Positions 28,842 through 38,147 of a DNA stretch of 64,000 nucleotides are shown piece after piece. Each line of letters starts with the position of its first letter. Positions within the stretch are counted from its first letter, which is position 1. The notes under the pieces are model-generated. The model ran no database searches. It was not told the origin of the DNA and worked only from the letters and a program-made list of their open reading frames with translations. The position numbers and the translations under genes are program-made. The stretch is from Fimbriimonas ginsengisoli Gsoil 348 (GTDB taxonomy: Bacteria; Armatimonadota; Fimbriimonadia; Fimbriimonadales; Fimbriimonadaceae). Location: positions 2,852,001 through 2,916,000 of the forward strand of contig NZ_CP007139.1 in NCBI RefSeq assembly GCF_000724625.1. Reading direction: 5' to 3'.

Positions 28842-30776
28842 TCACTTCTCCACCGGTTGTAGAACGACCGATCGCAAGTTGATCGCTTTCCAGGTTGCCG
28901 CGTCTTGCGGGTGCATCGTCACCGTGAATTCTCCGGCACGGTCGAAAGTTAAAGTTCCTAAATCCACATCTACGAATCGATCCCAGGCTCCGGTATTCGG
29001 GGCGGTCCCGGTAAGCGACTGGCCCCCGGTTTTCACGTAGAAGCGAGCGCCGTCATTGACGGTCGCAATGGAAGCTTTGACGGCATAGGCGCCGGGAGCG
29101 GGGACTTTCACGACCCAGGAGACCGATTCGTCGGCGGTGAACCAGTAGCCGACGTTGGGTTTGCCGCCTTTCGATTCCACCTGGAGTCCGTCGCCGTGCA
29201 GCTCTGCCAGTGTCGCATTGAGATCGAGGACTCCGTTCGCCCCGGCCGACACTTTGCGAACTACCTTGGGCAGGGGAACCGGCTTCAGGTTCCGGCCGGT
29301 GATCTTGAGGCATGCAGTAATCGGTGAGGGTCCGGTCGTCGGAACGGTGACCAAAAGACCGTTGCGATCTTGGCTCCAGCGAACCTTCCCCGAGTAACCA
29401 AGCAGCTTCACGCTGCCAATTCCGTTCTGGGTGGGATCTCCGGTAGCCGCCAGCGAGCGGATGAGGACCTTACCGTCTCGCGGATAGTCCAGGGAAAAAG
29501 CGTAAAGCGTGCGTCCCTGCGTCGTAAACCGGATGTCGCGAGAACTGTAAACCATATTCTCGTTGAAGCTTCCGCCACGAGCCGTGACATCCCCTTCGCC
29601 ATAGACCGACCAGGGGCGGGAGCCGTAAATGGCTTCCTTGTGGATGGCCGTCCAGGCTCCCAACTGGCCAAGCATACGCTCGACTTCCGGATCCAGCGTC
29701 CCATCTGGCCGCTGGACCACGTTGAGCAGCAAGTTTCCGTTCTTGCTGACCACGTCGACCAGGGTGTCCACAACCCAGCTTATCGGCCGGTACTGCCAGT
29801 GGCGGTTATAGAACCAGTCGCCGATCGATGTGTCCGTTTGCCAGGGATAAGGGTTGACCTTGCCCATGACGCCGCGCTCGAGGTCTTGCACCCATCTGCC
29901 GCCGGAATCCTGCTTGCAGTTGTAGACGGCTTCAACCTGGCCGCCGTGGCTGGCGGCACTCTGATTGTAAAAGTGGGCGACCATGCTTAGGCCGACTTCG
30001 TTGCCGAACGGGATCGCGCCGTCGCTGTAGAGCAGATCGGGGTGGTAGTTGTCCACCAGCTCCTTGATCTCCGAATACCACTCCTTCTGCCACTTCGGGT
30101 TCGTGCTGTACCACCCGGTATCGCCGGGCTCCGCCTTTTCGTGGTACAGGTCGGCATACTGCGGGTCCGCCCCGTCGTAGGGGACGCCCGCCTTGGGGCC
30201 GGTCTTGTCGGAACCGTGGCTCGCCTGGAACCAGGTAAAGCTGGCGCCGAGGTGTTCGGAGACTCCGAATCGCAAACCGTTCTTCTTAGCCTCTCTCTGC
30301 CAAGTTCCCACGACGTCGCGATGCGGTCCCATTTGAGTGGCGTTCCAGCGATGGAGCTTGCTGTTCCACAAGAAGAAATTGTCATGGTGCGAGCCCATGC
30401 TGACGAAGTACTTGGCTCCGGCCGCCTTGTAAAGCTTCATGAGCCGTGCCGGGTCCCACTTCTCTGCCTTCCAGAGCGGAATGACGTCTTTGTAGCCGAA
30501 CTCCGATGGGTGCCCGTAGTGGGCCAGGTGGTATTGGTTGTGTCCGCTCCCCTGTTCGTACATCCCCCGGGCGTACCAGTCCCCGTCCATCGGCACCGAC
30601 TGAGGACCCCAGTGCGCCCAAATGCCGAACTTCGCGTCCCGGAACCAGGTGGGATACCGGTAGCGGGTGAGCGAGTTCATCGTCGGAGCGAACGCTCCCT
30701 TCGCGACGGGAAGGTCCTGCGAGGAGGCGGGGTTCAACGACAGTCCCAACAAAAGAAAGGGGAATAGCGATAACAC
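28842..30776 (-). CDS. Secreted GH29 alpha-L-fucosidase
   Basis: 644 residues with a signal peptide ([20 protein letters not shown]). The GH29 barrel shows [13 protein letters not shown], the substrate-binding HHDNF (130-134), and the nucleophile Asp252 in [10 protein letters not shown]. After the barrel, a beta domain and a C-terminal carbohydrate-binding-like module ([12 protein letters not shown], then [17 protein letters not shown]) extend it beyond the usual family length. It starts with GTG at 30776. It heads the operon with the dehydrogenase, reductase and LacI genes, and is divergent from the GH31 gene. Confidence 0.9.
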   Translation of the reverse strand: MLSLFPFLLLGLSLNPASSQDLPVAKGAFAPTMNSLTRYRYPTWFRDAKFGIWAHWGPQSVPMDGDWYARGMYEQGSGHNQYHLAHYGHPSEFGYKDVIPLWKAEKWDPARLMKLYKAAGAKYFVSMGSHHDNFFLWNSKLHRWNATQMGPHRDVVGTWQREAKKNGLRFGVSEHLGASFTWFQASHGSDKTGPKAGVPYDGADPQYADLYHEKAEPGDTGWYSTNPKWQKEWYSEIKELVDNYHPDLLYSDGAIPFGNEVGLSMVAHFYNQSAASHGGQVEAVYNCKQDSGGRWVQDLERGVMGKVNPYPWQTDTSIGDWFYNRHWQYRPISWVVDTLVDVVSKNGNLLLNVVQRPDGTLDPEVERMLGQLGAWTAIHKEAIYGSRPWSVYGEGDVTARGGSFNENMVYSSRDIRFTTQGRTLYAFSLDYPRDGKVLIRSLAATGDPTQNGIGSVKLLGYSGKVRWSQDRNGLLVTVPTTGPSPITACLKITGRNLKPVPLPKVVRKVSAGANGVLDLNATLAELHGDGLQVESKGGKPNVGYWFTADESVSWVVKVPAPGAYAVKASIATVNDGARFYVKTGGQSLTGTAPNTGAWDRFVDVDLGTLTFDRAGEFTVTMHPQDAATWKAINLRSVVLQPVEK

Positions 30777-30803
30777 GACGTAGAGGATATGTTATCGTTA
30801 ACA
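30764..30803. promoter_or_regulatory. LacI-type operator in the GH29/GH31 divergent promoter
   Basis: TGTTATCGTTAACA (30790-30803) is a CG-centred palindrome with two mismatched positions, the classic LacI/GalR operator form. A second, weaker copy (TGTTATCGCTA on the minus strand, about 30768-30778) abuts or overlaps the GH29 start. The intergenic space is only 83 bases, so one repressor bound here would control both directions. Confidence 0.65.
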
Positions 30804-30821
30804 CCTGAGTCAAGGAGGGTG

Positions 30822-30866
30822 ATGTCAAATTCAGGAGCCGTACCTGGGCGTGGTGCTAAGTGTTGA
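30822..30866 (+). CDS. Possible 14-residue leader peptide coupled to GH31
   Basis: ATG at 30822 follows AGGAGG (30814-30819 region) closely, is read for 14 codons and stops with TGA at 30864-30866. That stop overlaps the GTG start of the GH31 gene (30860). The strongest Shine-Dalgarno in the region belongs to this small frame and not to GH31. Translational coupling is possible; spacing of about 3 bases is short, so it may be chance. Confidence 0.25.
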   Translation: MSNSGAVPGRGAKC

Positions 30867-33430
30867 TTCTCGGACTGGCGATGTTGCAGGCCGTTTTCCA
30901 AATCGAACGCCAAGAGGGAAGCGTCGCGGTTCAGCTTGGTTCGCAGCGGCTAGTCATCGAACCGCTGACCCCGAGCGCCATCCACATCCAGGTCGTGCCG
31001 AACGGCGAGGCGATCCCGCCAAGTCTTGTGCGCCTGCCTGTGGGCAAACCTCCGATCTTCACCGTCCGAAAGAGCGCGAACGAGATCCAAGTGGCGACGA
31101 AGCTGATGCGGGTCGTCCTCAATCGTAAATCGGGGGCCCTGGAGTTCCGCACGAGTGGCAACCGTCCGTTCTTGACGGAGCGAGCCGGAACGCGCCTCCT
31201 CCAGCCGGCGACCGTTGGCGGCGTTCCCCTCTACAAGGTGGGCCAGACCTTCGAATCGCCGCCCCACGAGCGACTGTTCGGTCTCGGCCAATTTCAAAAC
31301 GGACTGTGGAACTGGCGGGGCTTGCCCCTGGAGCTGCGCCAGATGAATTCTCAGATTTCGGTCCCGGTCCTCTTCTCCAGCCGGAATTTCGGACTGCTTT
31401 GGGAAAATGCTTCGCGAACGGACTTCAACCCGGCGGAAACGGCGATTCTGCTGGAAGGCGAGCGCCAGGAGCAGAAGGGGCCAACCGCGACCGAACAGAT
31501 CCGGCGACAAGGCAATCCCCCTTCGGCGGCCGGCCGCCTGGTCGGAACTTTTACTCCGCCCAAGACGGGAGCGTATGCCTTCGCCGTAAGGGGAGGGGAT
31601 CGTCGAGGCGAGCTGACCCTGGAGCTCGACGGAAAGCCGCTGAATTCGTTAGTCAACTTTTGGACGACCAGCGGCATCGAAGCTAAGTCCGTTCTCAGCG
31701 GCGGCAAGCCGGTCACTCTCTCGGTGCGCGGGGGAGGGAAGGGGATAAAGCTCTTCGCCCGCGCGATCGACGATTCCACAACCTTCCGCTCGGATTACGG
31801 CCACGCGGTCGACTACACCGTCTTCCACGGAGCAAAACCGGAAGACGCCATTGCGGCTTATCGGGAAGTGACCGGAAAAGCGCCGATGTTTCCCAAGTGG
31901 GCCTACGGTTTTTGGCAGTGTCGCGAACGATATGCGAGCCAGAAGGAGCTCGTCGATACGGCGGCCGAGTTCCGGCGGCGGCAGATCCCGATGGACCTGA
32001 TCGTCCAGGACTGGCAGTATTGGGGCCCCCACGGTTGGGGCAGCTACGAGTGGGACGAGGCTCACTACCCGGACCCGAAGGAGATGATCGACCAACTCCA
32101 TAAGTTGGGCACCCGATTCATGATCTCGGTCTGGTGCAATCCATCCGGCCGAGCCCAGGCCGAGCTGAAGGCAAACCACGACTGGGTGAACGGATGGCTC
32201 GACGTCTTCTCGAATTCCGGTAGATCGACCCGATGGAAGTACATCGATCAGGCTTTCTTCTCGAAAGGAGCGGATGCTTGGTGGGGCGATGCTACCGAGC
32301 CGGGAGATCCCGGAACCGATTGGCTGGGAACGACCACCAGCGCGGGGCCGGGCGACGTTATTACCAGCGCGTATCCTCTTATGGCGAGTCGCGGCCTTTA
32401 CGAAGGTCAACGGTCGGCATCGAAGGACAAGCGCGTTTGCATTCTCACTCGATCGGCGTTTCCCGGAATCCAACGCTATGCCTCCGCATCGTGGTCGGGA
32501 GATATCAACTCTACGTGGGATGCGTTTCGGCGGCAAGTCCCGGCCGGTTTGAACTTTAGCCTGACGGGTATTCCTTACTGGACGACCGATACCGGCGGGT
32601 TCTTCCGGCCCCGAGACCAGTACGCTTCTCCCGACTTCAACGAGCTTTTGTCGCGGTGGTTCGCGTGGAGCGCCTTCTGCCCGATTTTGAGGATTCACGG
32701 CTACCAGTCGCACACGGAATTCTGGAATTACCTGCCGGAGACGCAGAGGGTCTTGCTTGGATTCGACGAGCTCCGGTACCGCATGCTTCCGTACAACTAC
32801 TCGGTAGCGTGGCAAGTGTGGAAGAACGATGAGAGCATCATGCGGCCGTTGGGCTTGGCGTTTCCCCAAGATCCCCGGTCGTGGGACGAGGGAGCCAGTT
32901 ACCTGTTTGGTCCCTCTCTCCTCGTCTCCCCGGTCACGGAGCCCGGCGCGTCCACATGGCGCGTTTACCTACCCGCTTGCCCGGGCGGCTGGATTAATTT
33001 CTGGACTGGCAAACGGTCGCACGGCGGCCAAGACGTTCAAGTGGCTTCCCCGGTTGACATGATTCCCCTCTTTGTCAAAGCCGGCTCCATCTTGCCCCTC
33101 GGTCCGGTGATTCAAAGCACCGGCATGGCCAGCGAATCGCCCCTCGAGCTCCGAGTCTATCCCGGCGCCAACGGCGCCTTCACCCTCTACGACGACGCCG
33201 GCGACGGCTACGGCTACGAATCGGGAGCCCATTCCGAGATCCCGATTACCTGGCGAGAAGCCAGCCACACCCTAACCCTCGGCGCCCGTAAGGGCACCTT
33301 CTTTGGTATGAAGAGAACGATCAAACTGCGAGTTGTGATGGCCTCCGAGGCGAACGCGATCGGTCCGCGAGAGTCGACGGGCGGGAAGACGGTGAATTAC
33401 TCGGGGCAGCCACTGATCCTAAAACTGTAA
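30860..33430 (+). CDS. GH31 glycoside hydrolase with PA14 insert (alpha-xylosidase type)
   Basis: 856 residues with a short hydrophobic leader. A GH31 N-terminal domain is interrupted by a PA14-like beta domain (about 195-305), then the catalytic barrel follows. The nucleophile is Asp477 in AWWGDATEP and the acid/base is Asp548 in WSGDIN. GH31 enzymes with this PA14 insertion include alpha-xylosidases acting on xyloglucan oligosaccharides. Pairing with a fucosidase under one operator supports attack on fucosylated, xylosylated side chains. An alpha-glucosidase activity remains possible. Start is GTG at 30860; an ATG at 30881 is an alternative. Confidence 0.9.
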   Translation: MLILGLAMLQAVFQIERQEGSVAVQLGSQRLVIEPLTPSAIHIQVVPNGEAIPPSLVRLPVGKPPIFTVRKSANEIQVATKLMRVVLNRKSGALEFRTSGNRPFLTERAGTRLLQPATVGGVPLYKVGQTFESPPHERLFGLGQFQNGLWNWRGLPLELRQMNSQISVPVLFSSRNFGLLWENASRTDFNPAETAILLEGERQEQKGPTATEQIRRQGNPPSAAGRLVGTFTPPKTGAYAFAVRGGDRRGELTLELDGKPLNSLVNFWTTSGIEAKSVLSGGKPVTLSVRGGGKGIKLFARAIDDSTTFRSDYGHAVDYTVFHGAKPEDAIAAYREVTGKAPMFPKWAYGFWQCRERYASQKELVDTAAEFRRRQIPMDLIVQDWQYWGPHGWGSYEWDEAHYPDPKEMIDQLHKLGTRFMISVWCNPSGRAQAELKANHDWVNGWLDVFSNSGRSTRWKYIDQAFFSKGADAWWGDATEPGDPGTDWLGTTTSAGPGDVITSAYPLMASRGLYEGQRSASKDKRVCILTRSAFPGIQRYASASWSGDINSTWDAFRRQVPAGLNFSLTGIPYWTTDTGGFFRPRDQYASPDFNELLSRWFAWSAFCPILRIHGYQSHTEFWNYLPETQRVLLGFDELRYRMLPYNYSVAWQVWKNDESIMRPLGLAFPQDPRSWDEGASYLFGPSLLVSPVTEPGASTWRVYLPACPGGWINFWTGKRSHGGQDVQVASPVDMIPLFVKAGSILPLGPVIQSTGMASESPLELRVYPGANGAFTLYDDAGDGYGYESGAHSEIPITWREASHTLTLGARKGTFFGMKRTIKLRVVMASEANAIGPRESTGGKTVNYSGQPLILKL

Positions 33431-33742
33431 AACCTGTCGAGAAGTCTTCTAGTGCTGCCGGAAACCAGTTCCATGCTCGATTGTTTTAGCTGCAACTTCC
33501 CGATCATGGTCAACAAGGTTGCCTGTAAGGGCTATTACGCTGCCCGGAACACCGCCAAAGTAGTCGGCAAGGGTCGACCCCGCAGGTAACGACTACCTTG
33601 CCCCGGACATCATGTACCCAGCGGGCCGGGCACAGCTGGTCGAGGCAGAGTACTTCAGATGGTCATCAAGCAAGCCAAGGACGAGAATCACCAATGTACG
33701 AGGCCCGATGAGGCATGATTAGTATGAGATGGAGGTCATCCG
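33431..33742. other. Intergenic region with a doubtful 38-codon frame
   Basis: The only item is a short frame 33473-33589 encoding a basic peptide with three Cys (MLDCFSCNF at its start, GKGRPRR at its end). It has a weak ribosome site and no recognisable family. A GTAGTCG/CGACTAC inverted repeat spans about 33559-33596. No other signal is apparent. Confidence 0.3.
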
Positions 33743-34774
33743 ATGACGGCACTTGTGCAACGACTTGGGAGTCTCAGCATCAAGGGTGTCCTGATCACCA
33801 CGCTGAGTTTATGTTTCGTTGGCCATGTTTGTGCTCAAGACCAGCCGAAGGCGGACAAGCCGGTCGGCGTAACCGTTAATGTTCCGAAGCAAGCTCTGCC
33901 TGTCGTTAACGTCCCTGCCGCCCACGATCCACCCTCTTGGCCCGCGAATGTTGGTCTCCTTGTTGCAGTGCTGGGCACGGCTGCGACCGTTTACGCAGCT
34001 GTTGCTGCGATGAGAGCTGCAAAGGCGACAGAGGAAACCGTGAAGCAGATGAGGCGGGCTGAGGAAGGACAAGCACGACCGTACGTTGTGGTCTCGCTCG
34101 AATTGGACCGGAGAGAGCACTGGTTTGATTTGGTAATGCGGAACCTCGGTAAGACACCAGCGCTCACCGTATCTACGAAGGGTTCACCGCTCCAACTCGG
34201 CCTCGGCTCCTTCTCGAGAGATTCGTGCGCATGGCCCAACATAATTCCTTCACTAGCACCTGGGCAGGAGATGCGCATGATGCTCGGCCCGGCCAACCTA
34301 TTCTATGACCGCCGGGACGGTTGGCACCGCGACATTACCGTTGACTTGAGCTACGGGTCTCAGAATGGACAATCGTTTACGGACTCGCTCACCTTCTCAT
34401 TCGCGTCTTTTGAGGCCACGCGTTTCGACAACACAGGAAAATCTGTCGAGCGTTCTCTCGAACAAATCGCCGACAACACGAAGATGTTCCAGCAGTCACC
34501 GGTTGGCGACGGTCTGTTTTGGCGCATCTGGAAGTCGCTTCTGGACAGCGATCTTAAACTTGTGGCGACAGAAGAGAGTGGCAGCTACGAGATCCGATTC
34601 GAGAAGGGTGGTGGCAGCAACAATGGTGGCAGGCGGGGAATGGGACGAGTCGATTTCAGCGGCGGTCGAAATGCTCTTGCCGATGTAGAAGATAACCGCC
34701 AGGTGGAGTCATCGGAGGGAGACTCCAATATTGAGAGTAGTCGTTCGGACATCGAAGACGAGAGCGCTCCTTGA
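33743..34774 (+). CDS. Unrecognised membrane-anchored protein
   Basis: 343 residues of unknown function. An N-terminal signal or first helix (ITTLSLCFVGHVCAQ) is followed by a Pro/Val-rich stretch and a membrane helix (VGLLVAVLGTAATVYAAVAAM). A short coiled segment leads to a soluble domain starting ARPYVVVSLELDRREHWFDLVMRN. The order, helix then KATEETVKQMRRAEEGQARPYV, is common in small bacterial membrane proteins of no known role. The last 60 residues are Gly/Ser/Asp-rich and probably disordered. Confidence 0.7.
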   Translation: MTALVQRLGSLSIKGVLITTLSLCFVGHVCAQDQPKADKPVGVTVNVPKQALPVVNVPAAHDPPSWPANVGLLVAVLGTAATVYAAVAAMRAAKATEETVKQMRRAEEGQARPYVVVSLELDRREHWFDLVMRNLGKTPALTVSTKGSPLQLGLGSFSRDSCAWPNIIPSLAPGQEMRMMLGPANLFYDRRDGWHRDITVDLSYGSQNGQSFTDSLTFSFASFEATRFDNTGKSVERSLEQIADNTKMFQQSPVGDGLFWRIWKSLLDSDLKLVATEESGSYEIRFEKGGGSNNGGRRGMGRVDFSGGRNALADVEDNRQVESSEGDSNIESSRSDIEDESAP

Positions 34775-35010
34775 GTTCTTCGCCAATGGCCCCAACCCTT
34801 ACGAGCCCTGATCATCGGTCGCTCGCGATTCACAACGGTCGACTCGCTGAGTCGTTGGCGCTGCAGTAAGGATATGATGCCCCCACATGAGGTCCCAATG
34901 GTATGCCCGCGTCGGCGGGATCTTGGTGTTCGATGACATCCACTTGAACCCGGAGATGGAACGTCCCCACTTAGGATCATGTCGACTGCCACAACGAGGA
35001 TCCGAATCCG
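34775..35010. other. Gap with possible methyltransferase fragment
   Basis: A frame from 34887 reads RVGGILVFDDIHLNPEM, which resembles the post-motif strand of class I methyltransferases (GGILVFDDI). It has no upstream domain and drifts into unrelated sequence, so at most it is a gene fragment. Nothing else is supported here. Confidence 0.2.
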
Positions 35011-35472
35011 TCAGTCCACGGTGTCGCCGTACAGTCTTTGGATGTAGCAGATCTGGCCGAGGTGGTAGGTGTTGTGGATGGCGACCCAGTGGAGCCAGCT
35101 GAGGATCGGCCTAGATTCTCCCCAAAAAACGGTGAGATTATCCTGTAGGCGTTCGTCGGAGATGTCGCGAAGCACCGAAATGAGACGTGAAGTCTCGTCC
35201 TGAAGGGCTTGGACGACCTGCTCACGGGTTGAGATGGCGCTCATTCGGGAAAAGATTTGGAAGTAGACGTCTTGTGGGGGGCAGGCGCCGGTTTGGAGGA
35301 TTTCTGCCCAATTGCCCGTGACGAGGGCGCACTCGGCGGCGACTTCCAGGGCCGATCTCGCCGTTTCGCACGGTTTCCAGGTGAGCCTATCGTCCGGCGT
35401 TCGGTCGATCGTGTAGAGGAGCACCTTTACCGACTTTTCCGTCGCGAGCGCCGCCGCCTCTTGAACCTTCAT
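35011..35472 (-). CDS. DinB-fold protein
   Basis: 153 residues from the ATG at 35472; a longer frame opens at 35526. The DinB pattern is clear: LYTIDRTPDDRLTWKP near the start, and a final helix WVAIHNTYHLGQICYIQRL with two His for a metal. An early His is not obvious, so the metal site may be incomplete. It is divergent from the LacI gene at 35680. Confidence 0.75.
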   Translation of the reverse strand: MKVQEAAALATEKSVKVLLYTIDRTPDDRLTWKPCETARSALEVAAECALVTGNWAEILQTGACPPQDVYFQIFSRMSAISTREQVVQALQDETSRLISVLRDISDERLQDNLTVFWGESRPILSWLHWVAIHNTYHLGQICYIQRLYGDTVD

Positions 35473-35656
35473 CTCCGGCAGTATAGTCTGCGCTGAACGC
35501 GCCCACGCGACTCTCCGAAGCCGCATCGCATTTACCCATATATAGCCGGGCGACAGCTTTAGGCATCATTCCCGCTCCGTGGGAGAAGGAATGACTCCCT
35601 AGGGCGATCTTTTTGTCCCAATTCTCGAAATCGCGTGCATAATGACATCGACGGGC

Positions 35657-35674
35657 TTATATACCCGTATATAA
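35657..35674. promoter_or_regulatory. Perfect palindrome operator of the LacI gene
   Basis: TTATATAC-CC-GTATATAA is an 8+8 perfect inverted repeat ending 5 bases before the ATG at 35680. Its position suggests autorepression by the LacI product. A possible extended -10 (TGCATAAT, 35634-35641) lies just upstream. The centre differs from the CG of typical LacI sites. Confidence 0.6.
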
Positions 35675-35679
35675 AATAC

Positions 35680-36711
35680 ATGAGAGTGACCATTCGAGAT
35701 GTGGCCGAGAGGGCGGGGGTATCGCCCATGGCGGTTAGCGTGGTGCTGAACGGCACCGGGGGACGAAAGGTAACGGTGGCTCCGGAAAAGGCGGAGCGAA
35801 TCCGGGAGATCGCTCGCGAGCTGCGCTACCAACCCAACCACGTCGCGCGCACTTTTCGTAGCGGCCGGACGGCCCAAGTTGCGGTCGTTTTTCAGAACTT
35901 TGGCCACTTCCGTTCCCATAGCTCTTACCGGGGCGACGTGATGAACGGGGTGATGGATGCGTTGTTTCCCGAAGGATACACGCTGTCGCTCTGTCCCAAG
36001 CTAATGGACGAGCGCCATCCCGACGCCATCTCCGACGGACGTTTCGACGGCGTATTGTGGTGCCGTCCGGACCTCTCGGATGCCTCGGCGACCGCCTTGC
36101 AACACGCCAGAGTGCCGGTGGTGATGATGCATGCTCCCGCCGGTACCGTCCTCGGGGTGCCGACCTTCTGCGCCGACAACGAAGGGGCGATGCGCAGGGT
36201 AGTCGCCCACCTTGTGTCGCTCGGGCACGAAAAGCTCGCCTTCGTCATCGATCCCGTGAGCGAACACAGCATCGAAGGTCAGTCGCGTGCGGAGGCGCTC
36301 AAGTCCGCCGCCCGTCGGGTCGGCCTGCAAGAACCCGACGTGATCGTCCTTGGCCAGGATCACCGCATCCTTTCGCGCTACGCCGAGCCGGACGCGCCGC
36401 ACACGGCGCTGGTCTGCTTCAGCGACGAGCTGGCCGGCTTTGTTCTCAAGTCCTGCGAGCAGTTCGGCATCGACGTACCGGGACATGTTTCCGTCGTGGG
36501 CTTCGATTCCTCTCCGCTGTGCGAAACGACGCGACCGCGGTTAACCTCCGTGGCTCAGCCCGTGGAACGGATGGCCTTCGAGGCTACCACCCATCTTCTT
36601 TCGCTTATCCGCGCCGCCGAAGAGGGCAAGCCCTCCCAGTCCGCGACCTCGACCCTGTACGACTGCGTTCTCGATATTCGCGAGTCCACAGCCCCGCCGC
36701 CGGCTCACTGA
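35680..36711 (+). CDS. LacI-family transcriptional regulator
   Basis: 343 residues. The helix-turn-helix is [21 protein letters not shown], and the hinge is [18 protein letters not shown]. The effector domain has [21 protein letters not shown] and [15 protein letters not shown]. The start at 35680 matches the family N-terminus; no Shine-Dalgarno precedes it. Only 11 bases separate it from the prepilin gene downstream, so the two are probably co-transcribed, an odd pairing for a sugar-type regulator. Confidence 0.92.
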   Translation: MRVTIRDVAERAGVSPMAVSVVLNGTGGRKVTVAPEKAERIREIARELRYQPNHVARTFRSGRTAQVAVVFQNFGHFRSHSSYRGDVMNGVMDALFPEGYTLSLCPKLMDERHPDAISDGRFDGVLWCRPDLSDASATALQHARVPVVMMHAPAGTVLGVPTFCADNEGAMRRVVAHLVSLGHEKLAFVIDPVSEHSIEGQSRAEALKSAARRVGLQEPDVIVLGQDHRILSRYAEPDAPHTALVCFSDELAGFVLKSCEQFGIDVPGHVSVVGFDSSPLCETTRPRLTSVAQPVERMAFEATTHLLSLIRAAEEGKPSQSATSTLYDCVLDIRESTAPPPAH

Positions 36712-36722
36712 AGAGTGTGATC

Positions 36723-37556
36723 ATGCAACGAAAAGCATTTACCCTTATTGAACTTCTCGTCGTAATCGCCATCATTGCGATCCTCGCCGCCATCCTCTTC
36801 CCGGTCTTCGCTCAGGCTAAGGAAGCCGCGAAGAAAACTCAGTGCCTTTCCAACATGAAGCAGATCGGCACCGGGTTCGCCCTCTATTTGGGCGATGCCG
36901 ACGACATGCTGCCGTGGTCCGCATACTGGGACTATTCGGCCTCGAGCGGCTGGGCGACCTCCGCGGGTGGCATGCACGAGTGGTCGCAGGTCATCTTGCC
37001 TTACATCAAGAACGGAAAGGAGCAGCTTCTTTCCTATGCGGGAGCCGCGGGTGGTCCGGGCACCGTTTTTTCATGCCCAACCAGTAAAGTTCCGGGCCAA
37101 CTGGACACCTACGGCGTTCACGACGACATGTTTCCGAAGTGCCTGAACTGGATGGGCCCCAACCCATCGGTCTGCACATCCCCTCGCTCCGCGACGATCG
37201 TCGACGACCCGGCGTCGAAAGCGATGGTGACCGAGAAGGGCTCGGCGAATGCCGGTCTCGTCGCCACCTTCGCGTTCGATACCCGCGCCATCGACTGGAC
37301 CGGGGTCTGGGACAATAGGGCGTCCACGACCAACGACATCGTCTTCCAAGCGCCGAACTACAACACCGTAACCGGCCAGAAGGCCGACTGCGACGGCGGG
37401 GCGCCCTGGAACTGGCCTCCAGACTGCGAGGCGTTCCCTAGGTTCCGACACAGTGGCGTCGCGAACGTCGCCTTTTTCGATTCCCACGTGAAGGGGATGA
37501 AGAAGGGCCAGCTCAACTACGGCCGCAATATCCGCATCGAAGGAATCACCTTCTAG
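36723..37556 (+). CDS. Type IV prepilin-like / pseudopilin protein
   Basis: 277 residues. [20 protein letters not shown] gives a prepilin signal with cleavage after Ala5. [20 protein letters not shown] follows, as in H-X9-DG proteins. The C-terminal signature is His, nine residues, Asp-Ser ([19 protein letters not shown]), so Gly is replaced by Ser. Four internal Cys may form disulphides. It is preceded by a LacI gene and followed by a long hairpin and a small lipoprotein. Confidence 0.92.
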   Translation: MQRKAFTLIELLVVIAIIAILAAILFPVFAQAKEAAKKTQCLSNMKQIGTGFALYLGDADDMLPWSAYWDYSASSGWATSAGGMHEWSQVILPYIKNGKEQLLSYAGAAGGPGTVFSCPTSKVPGQLDTYGVHDDMFPKCLNWMGPNPSVCTSPRSATIVDDPASKAMVTEKGSANAGLVATFAFDTRAIDWTGVWDNRASTTNDIVFQAPNYNTVTGQKADCDGGAPWNWPPDCEAFPRFRHSGVANVAFFDSHVKGMKKGQLNYGRNIRIEGITF

Positions 37557-37565
37557 ATTCATCGA

Positions 37566-37601
37566 CCTCGTGCGCGGGGACGCCAGTCCCTGCGCACGAG
37601 G
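37566..37601 (+). terminator. Long two-part hairpin between prepilin and lipoprotein
   Basis: CCTCGTGCGC (37566-37575) pairs with GCGCACGAGG (37592-37601). Within it GGGAC (37577-37581) pairs with GTCCC (37586-37590) around GCCA, leaving a single G-T mismatch. No T-run follows, and the lipoprotein start is 13 bases on, so it may moderate expression and not end it fully. Confidence 0.65.
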
Positions 37602-37613
37602 ATATACGTTCAA

Positions 37614-37874
37614 ATGATCATCAAAACCACATTGGCACTCGCGCTGGCGAGCATTGTGAGCGTTGGCTGCGGTAGCCACGATGGCGGCGACACGTCGCCG
37701 CCGCCCGCCCAGGACACTAAAGCCCGGGTGGATGGCGCTACAAAACGCGTCGACTCCAGCGACATGACGCCGGAACAAAAGAAAGCGGCAACGGATTACC
37801 TGCGGCAGGGGGCCGCGAACGCGGAGCAAATAAAGAAATCTGCCCAAGGAGCCCCTGGCGGGGCGCCTAAGTAG
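37614..37874 (+). CDS. Small lipoprotein paired with prepilin
   Basis: 86 residues. Lipoprotein signal MIIKTTLALALASIVSVGC with lipobox SVGC, then a polar tail (TPEQKKAATDYLRQGAANAEQ). No domain is recognised. It lies just after the prepilin and a hairpin, and faces a second small lipoprotein of similar tail composition on the other strand. A role in the envelope, perhaps linked to the neighbouring prepilin, is inferred. Confidence 0.7.
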   Translation: MIIKTTLALALASIVSVGCGSHDGGDTSPPPAQDTKARVDGATKRVDSSDMTPEQKKAATDYLRQGAANAEQIKKSAQGAPGGAPK

Positions 37875-37897
37875 GCAGATGCTGACAGGCGGAAACG

Positions 37898-38095
37898 CTA
37901 CTTTCCGGCGGAACCGCGAGTCTGCTGCATTCTCGCGTTGGCGTTACCCATCGCTTTGCTGATTTCTTCGGCGGTCGGCTTGCGGCCCAGCAGTTCCTTC
38001 TTAACCTCTGCTGCGGCCTGGGGCGTTGACGATGACTGGCATCCCACCATGAGCAAAGACACGATGGGGATAGCGGCGTACAGGCGAAACTTCAT
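37898..38095 (-). CDS. Small lipoprotein paired with prepilin (mirror copy)
   Basis: 65 residues from the ATG at 38095. Signal MKFRLYAAIPIVSLLMVGC with lipobox LMVGC, then a helical tail (PTAEEISKAMGNANARMQQ). It is convergent with the lipoprotein at 37614 and separated by 23 bases. Like that gene it is downstream of a prepilin gene on its own strand with a hairpin between. Sequence identity between the two is low, so they may be diverged duplicates or only analogous. Confidence 0.65.
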   Translation of the reverse strand: MKFRLYAAIPIVSLLMVGCQSSSTPQAAAEVKKELLGRKPTAEEISKAMGNANARMQQTRGSAGK

Positions 38096-38107
38096 AGCTT
38101 GTTGGCT

Positions 38108-38130
38108 CCGTGCCGGCAGAGCCGGCACGG
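38108..38130 (-). terminator. Hairpin between prepilin and lipoprotein (mirror copy)
   Basis: CCGTGCCGGC (38108-38117), AGA, GCCGGCACGG (38121-38130): a perfect 10-bp stem in the 52-base gap between the prepilin stop and the lipoprotein start on the minus strand. No T-run is present. Confidence 0.65.
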
Positions 38131-38147
38131 AAGATTAGGTCCTTCTT

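Noticed and set aside
36057-36722. A frame that seems to extend the prepilin at 36723 far upstream
   Set aside because: It overlaps the well-supported LacI gene in another frame, and the added Arg-rich sequence would bury the prepilin signal.
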